Origin: Nitrosomonas sp.
GTDB lineage: Bacteria > Pseudomonadota > Gammaproteobacteria > Burkholderiales > Nitrosomonadaceae
DNA: 64,000 nt
Reading direction: 5' to 3'
NCBI GenBank assembly: GCA_024281675.1
Contig: JAMXAG010000005.1
Location: 62,001 to 126,000 of the forward strand
Made by a program: the position numbers and the translations under genes. The notes under the pieces are model-generated. The model did no database searches, had not been told where the DNA came from, and worked only from the letters and a program-made list of their open reading frames with translations. Positions 10,069 to 20,000 of the stretch are shown in pieces. Every line of letters starts with the position of its first letter. Position 1 is the first letter of the stretch.

Positions 10069-11271
10069 TTAGGAGTAGTTTAATCCCATTACTTCTCGGA
10101 TATCGCGCATGGTTTCTTCGGCTAATTTATTAGCTTTCTCACAGCCATCGGCAATGATATTGCGAACCAGTGTTGGGTCTTCTTCATATTTTTGAATTCG
10201 CTCATATATTGGACTTTGTTCAGCTAAAATAGCCGAAATTACCGGCGACTTGCAATCTAGGCAACCAATTTGTGCATTACGACAGCCTCGTTGTACCCAT
10301 TCTTGTGTATCGTGGTTAGAGTAAATTGAGTGAAATTGCCAGACAGGGCATTTATTAGGATCGCCTGGATCGCTTCGTCTAACTCTTGCTGGATCAGTCG
10401 GCATGGTGCGAATCTTTTTTTCAATGCTGGCTGGATCTTCCCGTAAACTGATCGTGTTGTCATACGACTTGGACATTTTTTGTCCGTCCAAACCAGGCAT
10501 TTTAGAAGCCTCGCTTAACAATGCCTCAGGTTCTGCCAGAATCATTTTTCCACCGCCTTCCAGGTATCCAAATAATCTTTCACGATCACTTAGGCTTAGA
10601 CTCTGCTGTTCATTCAAAAGTGAGCGTGCTTCTTCTAACGCACCTTCATCACCTTGTTCCTGATAGAGGTTACGTAGCTCGGTGTATAATTTTGACTTCT
10701 TCGAGCCTAGTTTTTTGATTGCCTGTTCCGCTTTTTCTTCGAACCCAGGTTCTTTACCATAAATATGATTGAATCGGCGTGCGATTTCCCGAGTAAATTC
10801 CAGATGGGGTACTTGATCTTCGCCTACTGGAATCAGATTGGCGCGATAAATCAGTATGTCGGCGCTTTGTAACAAAGGGTAGCCGAGAAAACCATAGGTA
10901 CCTAGGTCTTTGTCGGATAGTTTTTCCTGTTGATCCTTATAAGTTGGAACACGTTCCAGCCAACCCAGTGGTGTCATCATCGACAACAATAAATATAGCT
11001 CCGAATGTGTGGGTACTTTTGATTGAATAAACAGGGTCGCTTGTGACGGATCTACTCCTGCAGCCAACCAATCAATCACCATATCCCAAACATTTTGTTC
11101 GATGATTTCAGGGGTATCATAGTGGGTTGTCAGCGCGTGCCAATCTGCTACAAAGAAAAGGCATTCATACTGCTGCTGCAGGGCGACCCAGTTTTTCAAA
11201 ACACCATGATAATGTCCCAAATGCAAGCTGCCTGTGGGACGCATACCTGATAAAACACGATCAGCGAACAT
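10069..11271 (-). CDS. trpS: Tryptophanyl-tRNA synthetase
   Basis: This class I synthetase charges tRNA-Trp. The HIGH-type motif appears as TGSLHLGHYHG near the N-terminus and KMSKS as GQKMSKSYDNTI; FFVADWHALTTHY and LLQSADILIYRANLIPVGEDQVPHLEFTREIARRFN are family hallmarks. At 400 residues it is longer than E. coli TrpS (334 aa), due to an insertion between GKEPGFEE and the KMSKS loop, as in the longer beta/gammaproteobacterial form. The gene lies in the scp-trpS-M50-Sua5-PHP minus-strand run. Confidence 0.96.
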   Translation of the reverse strand: MFADRVLSGMRPTGSLHLGHYHGVLKNWVALQQQYECLFFVADWHALTTHYDTPEIIEQNVWDMVIDWLAAGVDPSQATLFIQSKVPTHSELYLLLSMMTPLGWLERVPTYKDQQEKLSDKDLGTYGFLGYPLLQSADILIYRANLIPVGEDQVPHLEFTREIARRFNHIYGKEPGFEEKAEQAIKKLGSKKSKLYTELRNLYQEQGDEGALEEARSLLNEQQSLSLSDRERLFGYLEGGGKMILAEPEALLSEASKMPGLDGQKMSKSYDNTISLREDPASIEKKIRTMPTDPARVRRSDPGDPNKCPVWQFHSIYSNHDTQEWVQRGCRNAQIGCLDCKSPVISAILAEQSPIYERIQKYEEDPTLVRNIIADGCEKANKLAEETMRDIREVMGLNYS

Positions 11272-11295
11272 GACGTTTTCCTAATCTCAACATTG

Positions 11296-11961
11296 TTAAA
11301 TATATAATCCGAAAATTGATACGATCATTATTTTGAGCCAAATAATAATGGGTCCTATAATTGTTCCTAATATTCCACTGAACATCAAGATTAGCAATAT
11401 CACAAACCCATAGGGTTCAAGACGTGAAAATTGATATGCTAAGCGATGGGGTAGCAAACTCACGGCCATTCGACCACCATCTAAAGGTGGTAGTGGCAGT
11501 AAGTTTAACACCATCAGAATAATATTGATTTCAATACCGGCAATTCCCATTAGAACTGCTGGTTTAGCAAGGTTACTTTCAGGGACGGCAATAGCCAATT
11601 TGATGACTATTGCCCAGAGAATGGCCATTAATAGATTTGCGCTCGGACCGGCTACAGCTACCCAAAGCATATCGCGTTTTGGGTGTCGTAAATTGGAGAA
11701 ATTAACCGGAACCGGTTTCGCCCAACCAAATAAAAAACCTGCTCCCATTGTAATCTTACTAATAATAAATAATGAGAGCGGTACCAGAATCGTTCCGACA
11801 GGATCAATATGCCGAATCGGATTCAAACTAATCCGTCCTTCATTATGTGCGGTAAAGTCTCCGAAATGCTTTGCTGCATATCCGTGAGCAGCTTCATGCA
11901 GAGTAATGGCAAAAATAACGGGTAAGGCATAAATTGCAATACCTTGAATAATACTATCCAT
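11296..11961 (-). CDS. Site-2-protease-type M50 membrane metalloprotease
   Basis: This 221-residue polytopic membrane protein carries the zinc motif HEAAH (in ITLHEAAHGYAAKHFGD) near the N-terminus and the second M50 motif NLLPLPPLDGGRM about 130 residues later, with five or six hydrophobic segments. It belongs to the small PDZ-less M50B group (YwhC/Rip3-like), not RseP. The substrate is unknown. I use ATG 11961; a TTG twelve bases upstream is the alternative. It overlaps the preceding Sua5-like gene by eight bases, so the two are likely cotranslated. Confidence 0.9.
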   Translation of the reverse strand: MDSIIQGIAIYALPVIFAITLHEAAHGYAAKHFGDFTAHNEGRISLNPIRHIDPVGTILVPLSLFIISKITMGAGFLFGWAKPVPVNFSNLRHPKRDMLWVAVAGPSANLLMAILWAIVIKLAIAVPESNLAKPAVLMGIAGIEINIILMVLNLLPLPPLDGGRMAVSLLPHRLAYQFSRLEPYGFVILLILMFSGILGTIIGPIIIWLKIMIVSIFGLYI

Positions 11962-12586
11962 GACTGATACCAAAAGGTTCGATAGACCCTTTTCCTTGTC
12001 GAATCAATTCAGGAACATCTTTAGTTAAGTCAATTACCGTCGTCATTTCAATACCACACGATCCGGAATCCATGATTAACTCTACTTGATGCTCGAGGCG
12101 ATTACGGATTTCTTCCCCATCATTCAAGGGCCATTCATCACCGGGTAATATTAAAGTCGAACTGAGTAGGGGTTCGCCAAGTTCTTCAAGCAGCGCCAAA
12201 ACAACTGGATGGTCGGGAATACGTAATCCAATAGTATTACGTTTGGGATGTTGCATCCGGCGCGGTACTTCTCGAGTTGCTTGTAAAATGAAGGTATAGC
12301 TTCCTGGTGTTGTCGTTTTAAGTAATCGATATTGGCTGTTATCAACTTTGGCGTATGTCGCAATTTCTGCTAGGTCCCGGCAGATTAATGTGAAATGATG
12401 CTTCTCATCTACTTGCCGAATAGTGCGGATGCGCGACATTGCAGTTTTGTCGTTTAAGTGACATCCTAAGGCGTAGCAAGAATCAGTTGGATAAACAAGT
12501 ACTCCGCCGCTACGAACTATCGTAACAGCTTGTTTGATCAATCGTAAGTGAGGTGTATTGGAATGAATCGAGAAAAATTGAGCCAC
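11954..12586 (-). CDS. Sua5/YciO/YrdC-family protein (YciO-like)
   Basis: The YrdC-like fold is recognised from LIKQAVTIVRSGGVLVYPTDSCYALGCHLNDKTAMSRI and the later GLRIPDHPVVLALLEELGEPLLSSTLILPGD. Members make threonylcarbamoyl-AMP for tRNA t6A or are RNA-binding paralogues; the FFSIHSNTPHLRLIKQAV start resembles YciO more than TsaC. I chose GTG 12586 (210 aa, like E. coli YciO, 206 aa) because the open frame upstream to TTG 12658 adds a poorly conserved stretch inside the PHP gene. The start is uncertain. Confidence 0.85.
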   Translation of the reverse strand: MAQFFSIHSNTPHLRLIKQAVTIVRSGGVLVYPTDSCYALGCHLNDKTAMSRIRTIRQVDEKHHFTLICRDLAEIATYAKVDNSQYRLLKTTTPGSYTFILQATREVPRRMQHPKRNTIGLRIPDHPVVLALLEELGEPLLSSTLILPGDEWPLNDGEEIRNRLEHQVELIMDSGSCGIEMTTVIDLTKDVPELIRQGKGSIEPFGISHG

Positions 12587-12630
12587 AGTAAGGGTATCGT
12601 TGGATGCAGATAAATAGGATAAAATCAGAA

Positions 12631-13473
12631 TTATGAATTGTTTTGCCAGTCGTGCCAAATAGGTGTGCAGCCCGGAGGAATATGGGGAAGCTGACCCAAG
12701 TCATAATAACTTTCATTCGGCCCGTGAAAGTCTGACCCGCAAGAAACTGATAGATTCATATCTTGTGCATGCTGTGCATAAAACTTTACTTGTTCGGGGG
12801 TATGGCTTGGGGAGATGACTTCAAGCGCACTGCCACCTAGCCGACAAAATTCATCTAATAAATCTTGCGTAACATTTTTGCCTAAACCATAGCGACCAGG
12901 GTGCGCAATCACCGCTTGACCGCCACTTCCCTTGATCCAATTAATTGCATCACTCAATTCTGCCCATTGGTGTGGTGTATATCCAGGCTTACCTTTGACA
13001 AGGTATTTTTTAAATACTGATTTAATGTTTTTGGCGTGACCCTGTTCAACGAGAAAACGTGCAAAATGAGTCCGACCGATGATACCTTGATTTCCAACAT
13101 AAGCATAGGCGCCCTCCAAACTACCATGAATACCTATTTTTTCCAATTCTGCGGCAATTCTTTCTGCTCGTGATAACCGTCCTATACGTAGAGTGGTCAA
13201 GCCTTCTATCAGTGGAGTATACTTTGGGTCAATTGCGAGACCGAGAATATGTAATGTGCGGCCACGCCAGCTAACAGATATTTCTACCCCATTGATAAAT
13301 TTGATGCGATTACTATCGGCAGCTTTTTTTGCTTCGGATAACCCAGCAATATCGTCATGATCTGTTAATGCCAATGTTTCAACGCCTCGAAGTAATGCAC
13401 GTTCTACCAGATGAGTAGGTGTTAATAGACCATCTGAGATGTTGGAGTGACAATGCAGATCAATATTCAGCAT
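12631..13473 (-). CDS. PHP-domain phosphoesterase (RNase AM/YciV-like)
   Basis: The 280-residue PHP-domain protein starts MLNIDLHCHSNISDGLLTP, with metal ligands HCHS and TDHDD (LALTDHDDIAGLSEAKKAA), VIAHPGRY and the C-terminal SCGSDFHGP. E. coli YciV, a 5'-3' exoribonuclease that matures rRNA ends, has the same layout, and adjacency to a YciO-like gene is also conserved there. It is the first gene of the minus-strand run and diverges from the NnrS gene; the 115-base gap between them should hold both promoters. Confidence 0.9.
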   Translation of the reverse strand: MLNIDLHCHSNISDGLLTPTHLVERALLRGVETLALTDHDDIAGLSEAKKAADSNRIKFINGVEISVSWRGRTLHILGLAIDPKYTPLIEGLTTLRIGRLSRAERIAAELEKIGIHGSLEGAYAYVGNQGIIGRTHFARFLVEQGHAKNIKSVFKKYLVKGKPGYTPHQWAELSDAINWIKGSGGQAVIAHPGRYGLGKNVTQDLLDEFCRLGGSALEVISPSHTPEQVKFYAQHAQDMNLSVSCGSDFHGPNESYYDLGQLPHIPPGCTPIWHDWQNNS

Positions 13474-13588
13474 AAATGAAGGTTACGTAAAGTAGGAAGC
13501 GAATCATAACAAATAACTGAGCAAGGGAAAAACAATGATTCGAATAATTAACAAGATAGTTTCGCAAAAATGAGAAACAAGAATATTT

Positions 13589-14833
13589 ATGGAAAATATG
13601 ATGACTAATCAAATGACTGTGTGGAATCACATTGCTGCGGCTCCTCATCGAAGTTTTTTTTTGGTTGGTGCGCTGCAGGGTATTTTGGCATTGCTTTGGT
13701 GGGTTTTTGATCTTAGTGGACGCTACGCAGTTGTGGGGACAGCCATTAATTGGAATATTGCTCCAATCTGGGCGCATGCTTTCTTAATGATCTATGGTTT
13801 CTTTCCTTTCTTTATTTTTGGGTTCTTGTTTACTACATACCCTAACTGGATGAACGGAGAAAAAGTTAAGCCTCGTGAATATATGTCGACTTGTTTGTTA
13901 ATGCTGTGTGGTGTTTTGCTATTTTATATTGGATTGGTAGCAGGTGAAGAATTAAGTATAGTTGGCGTTGCAGTCATGCTTATTGGCTGGAGCCTGGCTG
14001 TATATGTGTTGTTACGAATATTATTTACGACCGCTTCGCAGGATAAACGGCATGCCAAAGTAACTAGTGTTGCGCTTTTGATGGGGTGGTTTGGATTAAT
14101 GGCTTATTTATTATGGCTAATTACAGGCAATCCAGTCATGATTGATTTTTCCAGCCACATCGGTATTTGGTTCTTTCTAGTACCGATTGTCCTGACGGTG
14201 TCGCATCGTATGATTCCTTTTTTTTCCAGTCGTGTTCTGGATAACTATGTGATGGTGCGGCCATTCTGGTTGCTTTGGTTTATGCTCGGATTGATTGTAG
14301 TACATGGATGCTTACAGTTGATGGAGATGTTGGCTTATTTATGGATTTTGGATTTGCCGTTAGCATTGTGTGCTTTTTATCTCTCTTATCGCTGGGGGTG
14401 GACGCGTAGTTTTCGTGCCAAGTTATTAGCGGTTTTGCATATTTCATTTACTTGGTTTGCAATATCTATGGTGCTATATGGCTTACAAAGCCTGATTTAT
14501 ATGCAATCTGGTAAGATTGTATTCGGATTGGCACCATTGCATGCGTTAGCTATTGGGTTTTTTACAAGCATGATCCTAGCGATGACTTCACGAGTTACGC
14601 TTGGCCACGCTGGTCGACCATTAGAATTAGATCGACTCACTTGGATATTATTCTTAGGGTTTCAGGCAGCTGCAATACTTAGAATTATTGCTGATGTTTC
14701 ATCAGCAGCGGCAGCGATAATGCCCCAGTTATATATAATCGCTGGATTGATCTGGTTGTTTGCCTTCGCTTTATGGGCTATTAGGTATGTGCCGATCTAT
14801 TGGCGACCTAGAGTGGATGGAAAACAAGGTTAG
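13589..14833 (+). CDS. NnrS-family haem-copper membrane protein
   Basis: This protein of about 414 residues has around 12 membrane segments. The opening (APHRSFFLVGALQGILALLWW), AHAFLMIYGFFPFFIFGFLFTTYPNWM, SHIGIWFFLVPIVLTVSHRMIPFFSSRVL and APLHALAIGFFTSMILAMTSRVTLGHAGRPL carry the conserved histidines of NnrS. Members bind haem and copper and protect against nitric oxide or nitrosative stress, which suits an ammonia oxidiser or denitrifier. Two in-frame ATGs (13589 and 13598) are possible. It stands alone between the divergent PHP gene and rpiA. Confidence 0.93.
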   Translation: MENMMTNQMTVWNHIAAAPHRSFFLVGALQGILALLWWVFDLSGRYAVVGTAINWNIAPIWAHAFLMIYGFFPFFIFGFLFTTYPNWMNGEKVKPREYMSTCLLMLCGVLLFYIGLVAGEELSIVGVAVMLIGWSLAVYVLLRILFTTASQDKRHAKVTSVALLMGWFGLMAYLLWLITGNPVMIDFSSHIGIWFFLVPIVLTVSHRMIPFFSSRVLDNYVMVRPFWLLWFMLGLIVVHGCLQLMEMLAYLWILDLPLALCAFYLSYRWGWTRSFRAKLLAVLHISFTWFAISMVLYGLQSLIYMQSGKIVFGLAPLHALAIGFFTSMILAMTSRVTLGHAGRPLELDRLTWILFLGFQAAAILRIIADVSSAAAAIMPQLYIIAGLIWLFAFALWAIRYVPIYWRPRVDGKQG

Positions 14834-14897
14834 ATTACTATATTAGTTAGTTGCTGTTAGTCTGATGGACCAATATATCGGAGTTACGCGATAGGCA

Positions 14898-14926
14898 TTG
14901 TTTTAATGGGCAGATAACGCTATCCT
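14898..14926 (+). promoter_or_regulatory. Candidate sigma-70 promoter for rpiA
   Basis: TTGTTT (14898-14903) and TATCCT (14921-14926) are separated by exactly 17 bases, about 40 bases before the rpiA start. Both boxes match the consensus only partly, so this is a plausible rather than firm call. Confidence 0.35.
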
Positions 14927-14967
14927 GATACACTAAATCAATAATTATTATCGAGAATAGGAGCAAC

Positions 14968-15627
14968 ATGACTCAAGACGAACAAAAACGTGCAGTAGCT
15001 GCTGCTGCTATACAATATATTCCGATAGGAGCTATTGTAGGTGTTGGAACTGGTTCTACTGCCAACTACTTTATTGATGAATTGGCTAAAATCAAACATC
15101 AGATTGAGGGTGCTGTTGCGAGTTCAGATGCAACGGCTCAGCGTCTTAAGGAGCATGGAGTCGAAGTATTGGATTTGAACAGTATCACGGATATTCCTGT
15201 TTACGTGGATGGTTCGGATGAAATTACTGAACATTTACACATGATCAAAGGGGGAGGGGGTGCATTGACTCGAGAAAAAATAGTCGCTGCGGTTGCCCGG
15301 AAATTTATTTGTATTGCTGATCAAAGCAAATTAGTCGAAGTGTTGGGTAACTTTCCACTGCCTATCGAAGTAATACCCATGGCGCGTAGTTATGTTGCGC
15401 GTGAAATTTTATTGCTTGGAGGACAACCGGCATTAAGGCAAGGCTTTAAAACCGATAATGGTAATGTGATTCTTGATATTCATGGGATGCGGATTATGAA
15501 TCCTGTGGAATTGGAGACTAAGCTGAATCAAATTACAGGGGTGGTAACCAACGGGCTTTTTGCTTTGCGGCCTGCTAATGTGTTGCTATTGGGAACTGAT
15601 AGCGGAGTTAAAATAATTTCGTTTTGA
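14968..15627 (+). CDS. rpiA: Ribose-5-phosphate isomerase A
   Basis: RpiA interconverts ribose 5-phosphate and ribulose 5-phosphate in the pentose phosphate pathway. Family motifs are [60 protein letters not shown] and [15 protein letters not shown]. The length of 219 residues is normal. The ATG follows AGGAGCAAC, a strong ribosome site. Confidence 0.97.
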   Translation: MTQDEQKRAVAAAAIQYIPIGAIVGVGTGSTANYFIDELAKIKHQIEGAVASSDATAQRLKEHGVEVLDLNSITDIPVYVDGSDEITEHLHMIKGGGGALTREKIVAAVARKFICIADQSKLVEVLGNFPLPIEVIPMARSYVAREILLLGGQPALRQGFKTDNGNVILDIHGMRIMNPVELETKLNQITGVVTNGLFALRPANVLLLGTDSGVKIISF

Positions 15628-15699
15628 TTTATATTGTCTTGCATATACCTGATTTTCCAATATATTTTATACAAGAACTCTCAGTCGAGTAAAACATTC

Positions 15700-16407
15700 A
15701 TGCAAAACAAAGAACATATTTCTAAACAATTTGATGCAAGCCTAGAAGAAGTTCGGACACGTGTGCTACAAATGGGGGGCTTTGTTGAAGAGCAAATTGA
15801 ATGTGCCATTGAGGCGTTGATAACTGGAAATGAGGATTTGATTAATCAGGTGATTACGCGCGATCATCGTGTGAATGCCATGGAAGTGTCAATTGATGAA
15901 ATTTGTAACCAGATTATTGCACGGAGGCAACCAACAGCCAGTGATTTGCGGCTTATCATGATGGTCATTAAAACTATTACGGATTTGGAGCGTATCGGTG
16001 ATGAAGCCGCAAAAATTGCGCGCATGGCAAAATTGATTTACGCATCGGATCGTATGCATATCCCACGCTTTAATGAAATTAAGCATGTAGCAAGTATTGC
16101 GATGGAAATGTTGCATAAAGCGTTGGATTCTTTTGCGCGGCTTGACTTAAATGCTGCGGCGCAAATTGTACGTCAAGATGAATTTGTTGACGAAGAATTT
16201 CGTTCTATTCTTCGTCAACTCATTACATTTATGATGGAAGACCCAAGAAAGATTTCTACTTGCCTGGAGATATTATTTATCGCTAAAGCAATTGAACGGA
16301 TTGGCGATCACGCAAAAAACATGTCGGAATATGTGGTGTATATGGTGAAAGGAAAAGATGTACGTCACGTAACTGCTGATCAAATTGAGCAAGAAATAAA
16401 GGAATAA
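15700..16407 (+). CDS. phoU: Phosphate transport regulator PhoU
   Basis: PhoU links the Pst phosphate transporter to the PhoR/PhoB system and represses phosphate-starvation genes. The protein shows two repeats of the PhoU three-helix bundle: VLQMGGFVEEQIECAIEAL with TITDLERIGDEAAKIARM, and MLHKALDSFARLD with IAKAIERIGDHAKNMSEYVVYM. The frame opens at TTG 15634, but the ATG at 15700 (MQNKEHISKQFDASLEEVRTRV) matches the usual PhoU start and gives 235 residues. No pst or pho genes adjoin it. Confidence 0.95.
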   Translation: MQNKEHISKQFDASLEEVRTRVLQMGGFVEEQIECAIEALITGNEDLINQVITRDHRVNAMEVSIDEICNQIIARRQPTASDLRLIMMVIKTITDLERIGDEAAKIARMAKLIYASDRMHIPRFNEIKHVASIAMEMLHKALDSFARLDLNAAAQIVRQDEFVDEEFRSILRQLITFMMEDPRKISTCLEILFIAKAIERIGDHAKNMSEYVVYMVKGKDVRHVTADQIEQEIKE

Positions 16408-16450
16408 TTCGATTCTCCTTTGTTTCTTGCTATATTTTTAGATTAATAGT

Positions 16451-16915
16451 CTAGCGGTTCCAACATTCATCAACAGTTCCACCGGAACCTCGAACACCAG
16501 CATTGGTTAATGTCAAGGTACCGCAAGTATCTCCCGCCATGGAACCGGTTGGTACTGCTTGCAGGGTAAAGGTATTGTTTCCGACCGCTGAGAGGCTGAT
16601 GTTATATTGCGCGGTGCCATCTCTAGGAGATTTTGTAATTGGTAAAGTTACAGCGCCATCGTCGCCTGTATTTGCGATTCCATCTGCTCCTGATGTTGCA
16701 TCATATTGATTATGTTGGCTATAGAATTTCTCCATAAACTGTGCATTTTCATGTAATAAGGCTTTTGCTTCGGTTCGATTAGTGCGTCTCACGTGTTCCT
16801 GATAGGATGGGAGTGCAATTGCAGCAATAATTCCGATAATGGCAACTGTAACCATAATTTCTATTAAGGTGAAGCCGCGTGAATGAGGGCGATATAAGGT
16901 TGTATTAAGTTTCAT
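16451..16915 (-). CDS. pilE: Type IV pilin-like protein, PilE-type minor pilin
   Basis: The N-terminus has the prepilin motif RGFTLIEIMVTVAIIGIIAAIALPSY: a positively charged leader, cleavage after Gly, N-methylated Phe and Glu at position 5 of the mature protein, then the hydrophobic helix. The 154-residue product has a C-terminal pair of cysteines (GDTCGTLTLTNAG...DECWNR) forming the usual disulphide loop. It is the last gene of the pilin cluster, as in fimT-pilV-pilW-pilX-pilY1-pilE operons, so a minor pilin role is more likely than the main pilin. The 110-base gap before it could contain its own promoter. Confidence 0.88.
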   Translation of the reverse strand: MKLNTTLYRPHSRGFTLIEIMVTVAIIGIIAAIALPSYQEHVRRTNRTEAKALLHENAQFMEKFYSQHNQYDATSGADGIANTGDDGAVTLPITKSPRDGTAQYNISLSAVGNNTFTLQAVPTGSMAGDTCGTLTLTNAGVRGSGGTVDECWNR

Positions 16916-17025
16916 TGTTGTCGATTCCTTTACATTAATTTTATGTGTTTAAAACTAACAATTAACAATTTATCTTGCTGTATAAAAATAAAAAGTATTG
17001 TATTTTTTGAATTAACAAATTTTTC

Positions 17026-20000
17026 TTATTCCTGCGAAAATTCACGCCATGTGATTCTGCCGCGTTTTCCTTGAGCTCCTGGTGATACTGGCGGGTTATT
17101 AGCGGTTCCGTCAGCTCGGCTATAGACGGCAAAATCCGATGTGGCACCTATAGAGCTATTCCTTATGCTTGTTACACCACCCATTGCAAAACCAATCTCT
17201 ATACCGGAAGAATAGCCATCATCGAGCGAAAGTACCCTGTTTCCATTGGTATCAAAAGTAGGTCGGGTCAACATACCACCAGTTGAGAAATTAACTATAT
17301 TGAGAAATCCTCTTCCGCCAAAGTCACACGGAGATGCTGACGGGACAATGGTGGTGAAGCGAAAGAGGCCGTCTTGAATTTCAGGTATAGCAGTGAGTCG
17401 CTCGCCACTAATCGGTAAATCCATGTACCAGCCCTTAACTGTTGCAGAATAATTGACTAGGTTTTGAGTTGTGGTTCGGTGGTTCGAACCAGTTGTCATT
17501 GAGGTTATTTGCTGTACAAGTGAGTCTGCGGGTAATGTACCGCTGGTATTGTAGTCCCATATACCATACATGGTTTGAGTATCGGTATTAGTAGTATCAG
17601 CAGTTTCTAAATATTTTCCTGTGCCAAAAAGGATTAATTGTCCGCCTTTCTGATGAAAAGTAACTGCCGGGGGTGAAATGATCGGCTTTGAAGTGCCGGA
17701 TATAAATAATGGTAATCCGCCTTGAGCTACATTCCAATTGGATGGTGACGCGTTACTGACATCAAATTTCCATAAATTTCCTTTAATGTCACCTGCATAG
17801 ATGGTATCGATTAGGCCGTTTCCATTGCTATCAAAAGCTGCTGGTGTTGATAGGCCATTACCTGCACCGCTATGCGCAACCAATTTAATATAGTCGGTAT
17901 CAAGCGTCCAGGTGCCATCCTCGCCACCGTTAATGAATAATATATACAATACCGCTTTACCTGCCGTACTGTTATATCCGTTTCCTACAATCACAGCCCA
18001 TTGATTGTTTTCCATTTTGACAATTTGTCGGGCTTGTCCGTTTAGTGAATTAATTCGTGTAAGATTATAGCTATAACCCATGTCTGCATCATTATTATCG
18101 GTAAATTCCCATAGAAGAAGATTTGCAGCATTCGAAACGGTAAAAGTTGGCGCGGATTGCGAACTATCCGTTGGATTTGTTATATCGAGCGCAAAAAATC
18201 CTTTTCCTCCACCATTCATGCTGCCAATTAGTATACTTTTCCAACTAGATGTCGAGCTGTTGTATGCATCGCCCGCCATAGGAGAGCCATCTACAAAGTA
18301 ACGATGATTAGCATTGTAATCCTTGTCAGTAAGGCGACTCAAGTTTCCATAAACCGTATTTGGTACATACGCAATCAGTTCTTTGCCGGCGTCAGCAGTT
18401 GTACAACCTGAAGTAACGCCAACAACGCAGGCATTAAAACCGTGTAGCATGCCATCATTCGAACCGACATATACCATTGGTGTTCTATTGGTGTAGGCAT
18501 TTCGAAAATCAGTATAACCTGTATGATCAACATTTGAGTAGCCTGCATTGGGTCTGCCTACAAAGATTGGACCAGAATTAACGATATCTCCTAACTTTGT
18601 TGTTGGGCGAGAACGAAATTTGTTCACAGTGTTAGAACTAGCGCATGCGAATGTTCCACTACCTTCATTAGTTGCTGTGCCACGCAGATAAGCTACTCTT
18701 TCTGGACCACAATTATCTACTGTGCCATTTGCGTTTTTATTCAGAAAATCTTTTTGGGTAGTCGTTAAATTGTCATATTGGAATGCGACACCATCGGTGC
18801 TGCCTTTCGTAATAATGACACGAGAATTTGGATTAATCGTACTTGAACCAAGTGATACCATTCCTGCCTCCCAATCAGGCGTGCCAAATCCCAAAATAGT
18901 AAACGGCATGGATATCAATTGTCCGCTCCAGTCGCCACTATTAAATTTCGCTTGATAAACACGACCATTGGTTGTTAAAGAACTCGAATTAGTTGCCACA
19001 GCGGAAGCAGCGCCTGTACGGGCAACGATGGCTGATAAAGCATTGGATAGCGCATTGGAGAAAGTAGCTGGATCAGAGGCGCTAAAAAAACTACCCCGAC
19101 TATTCACGGCGGCATGCCACAAGTCATCAATTTTTGCTGCATCACTGGTTGTTGGGTCAGGCCATGATCCTGATCCAGAAGGCAGTGAGGATAGTGAGCC
19201 TGTTACTCCCAAACCGACAGTAAAATTTACCAAATGTTGCCAGAAAGCGGGATCGTGCGCGTTGGTTGGTACCTTATTAAGCATATCAGTACGCAAATCG
19301 TTTTTCCAATAATGCATGGCAACATCTGCAAGTGTATCGCTGTAAGCATCTGAATAAGGTGATGATGGAGAGTACGTATAGGAAGCTGGAGTTGCTGGTG
19401 AAGAATCATTGGTGATGGTTGAGCCTGATTGGTTGTCTGAATTATCCATTCCCGAAATTGAGCCCTCGGTCCAATAACCATCGGTCATCAAAATATTGAA
19501 ATTTTGACGGCATTCGTGCTGTGTTCCACCTGTAGATCCCGGTGTCTGACCCCATGGACCCTGGTCGTCGGTTCTTTTGAAGTATTCACCTACTGATATT
19601 GTCGCTTCTCTAAGCGGTGTTCCTGCAGCAGGGATGTCATGATCGTAAAGATTTGTAAAGAAATTTGTTCTGTCAGTACCAGTAAATTGCCTAACACCAT
19701 TTTTTACGACTTTAGTAGTTATTCCATCCACTGTTGTGGAGCCTTTATTGATAGCTGCAAATCCGACACGCATGGTGTTTCCTTGTGCGGAAAATGCTCT
19801 ACCGACACCCGCACGAGCTAGTAATATTCGTGAACGATAGTAGGTATACCAGTTGGCAAAGTTTTGAATTTCTTCATTATAAGTACAATTAGGTGCGGCA
19901 ACACAATCTGTCCGATTATCACTGCCGACATAAGATAAGGTGCTAGATGTAATCTCAATTTTTGTATAGCTGGTTGCTGTATTAATATCGCCGCTTACAT

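Noticed and set aside
13460..13777. 105-codon minus-strand frame overlapping the NnrS start
   Set aside because: It covers the divergent promoter region and the NnrS gene on the other strand; composition reflects the antisense of NnrS.
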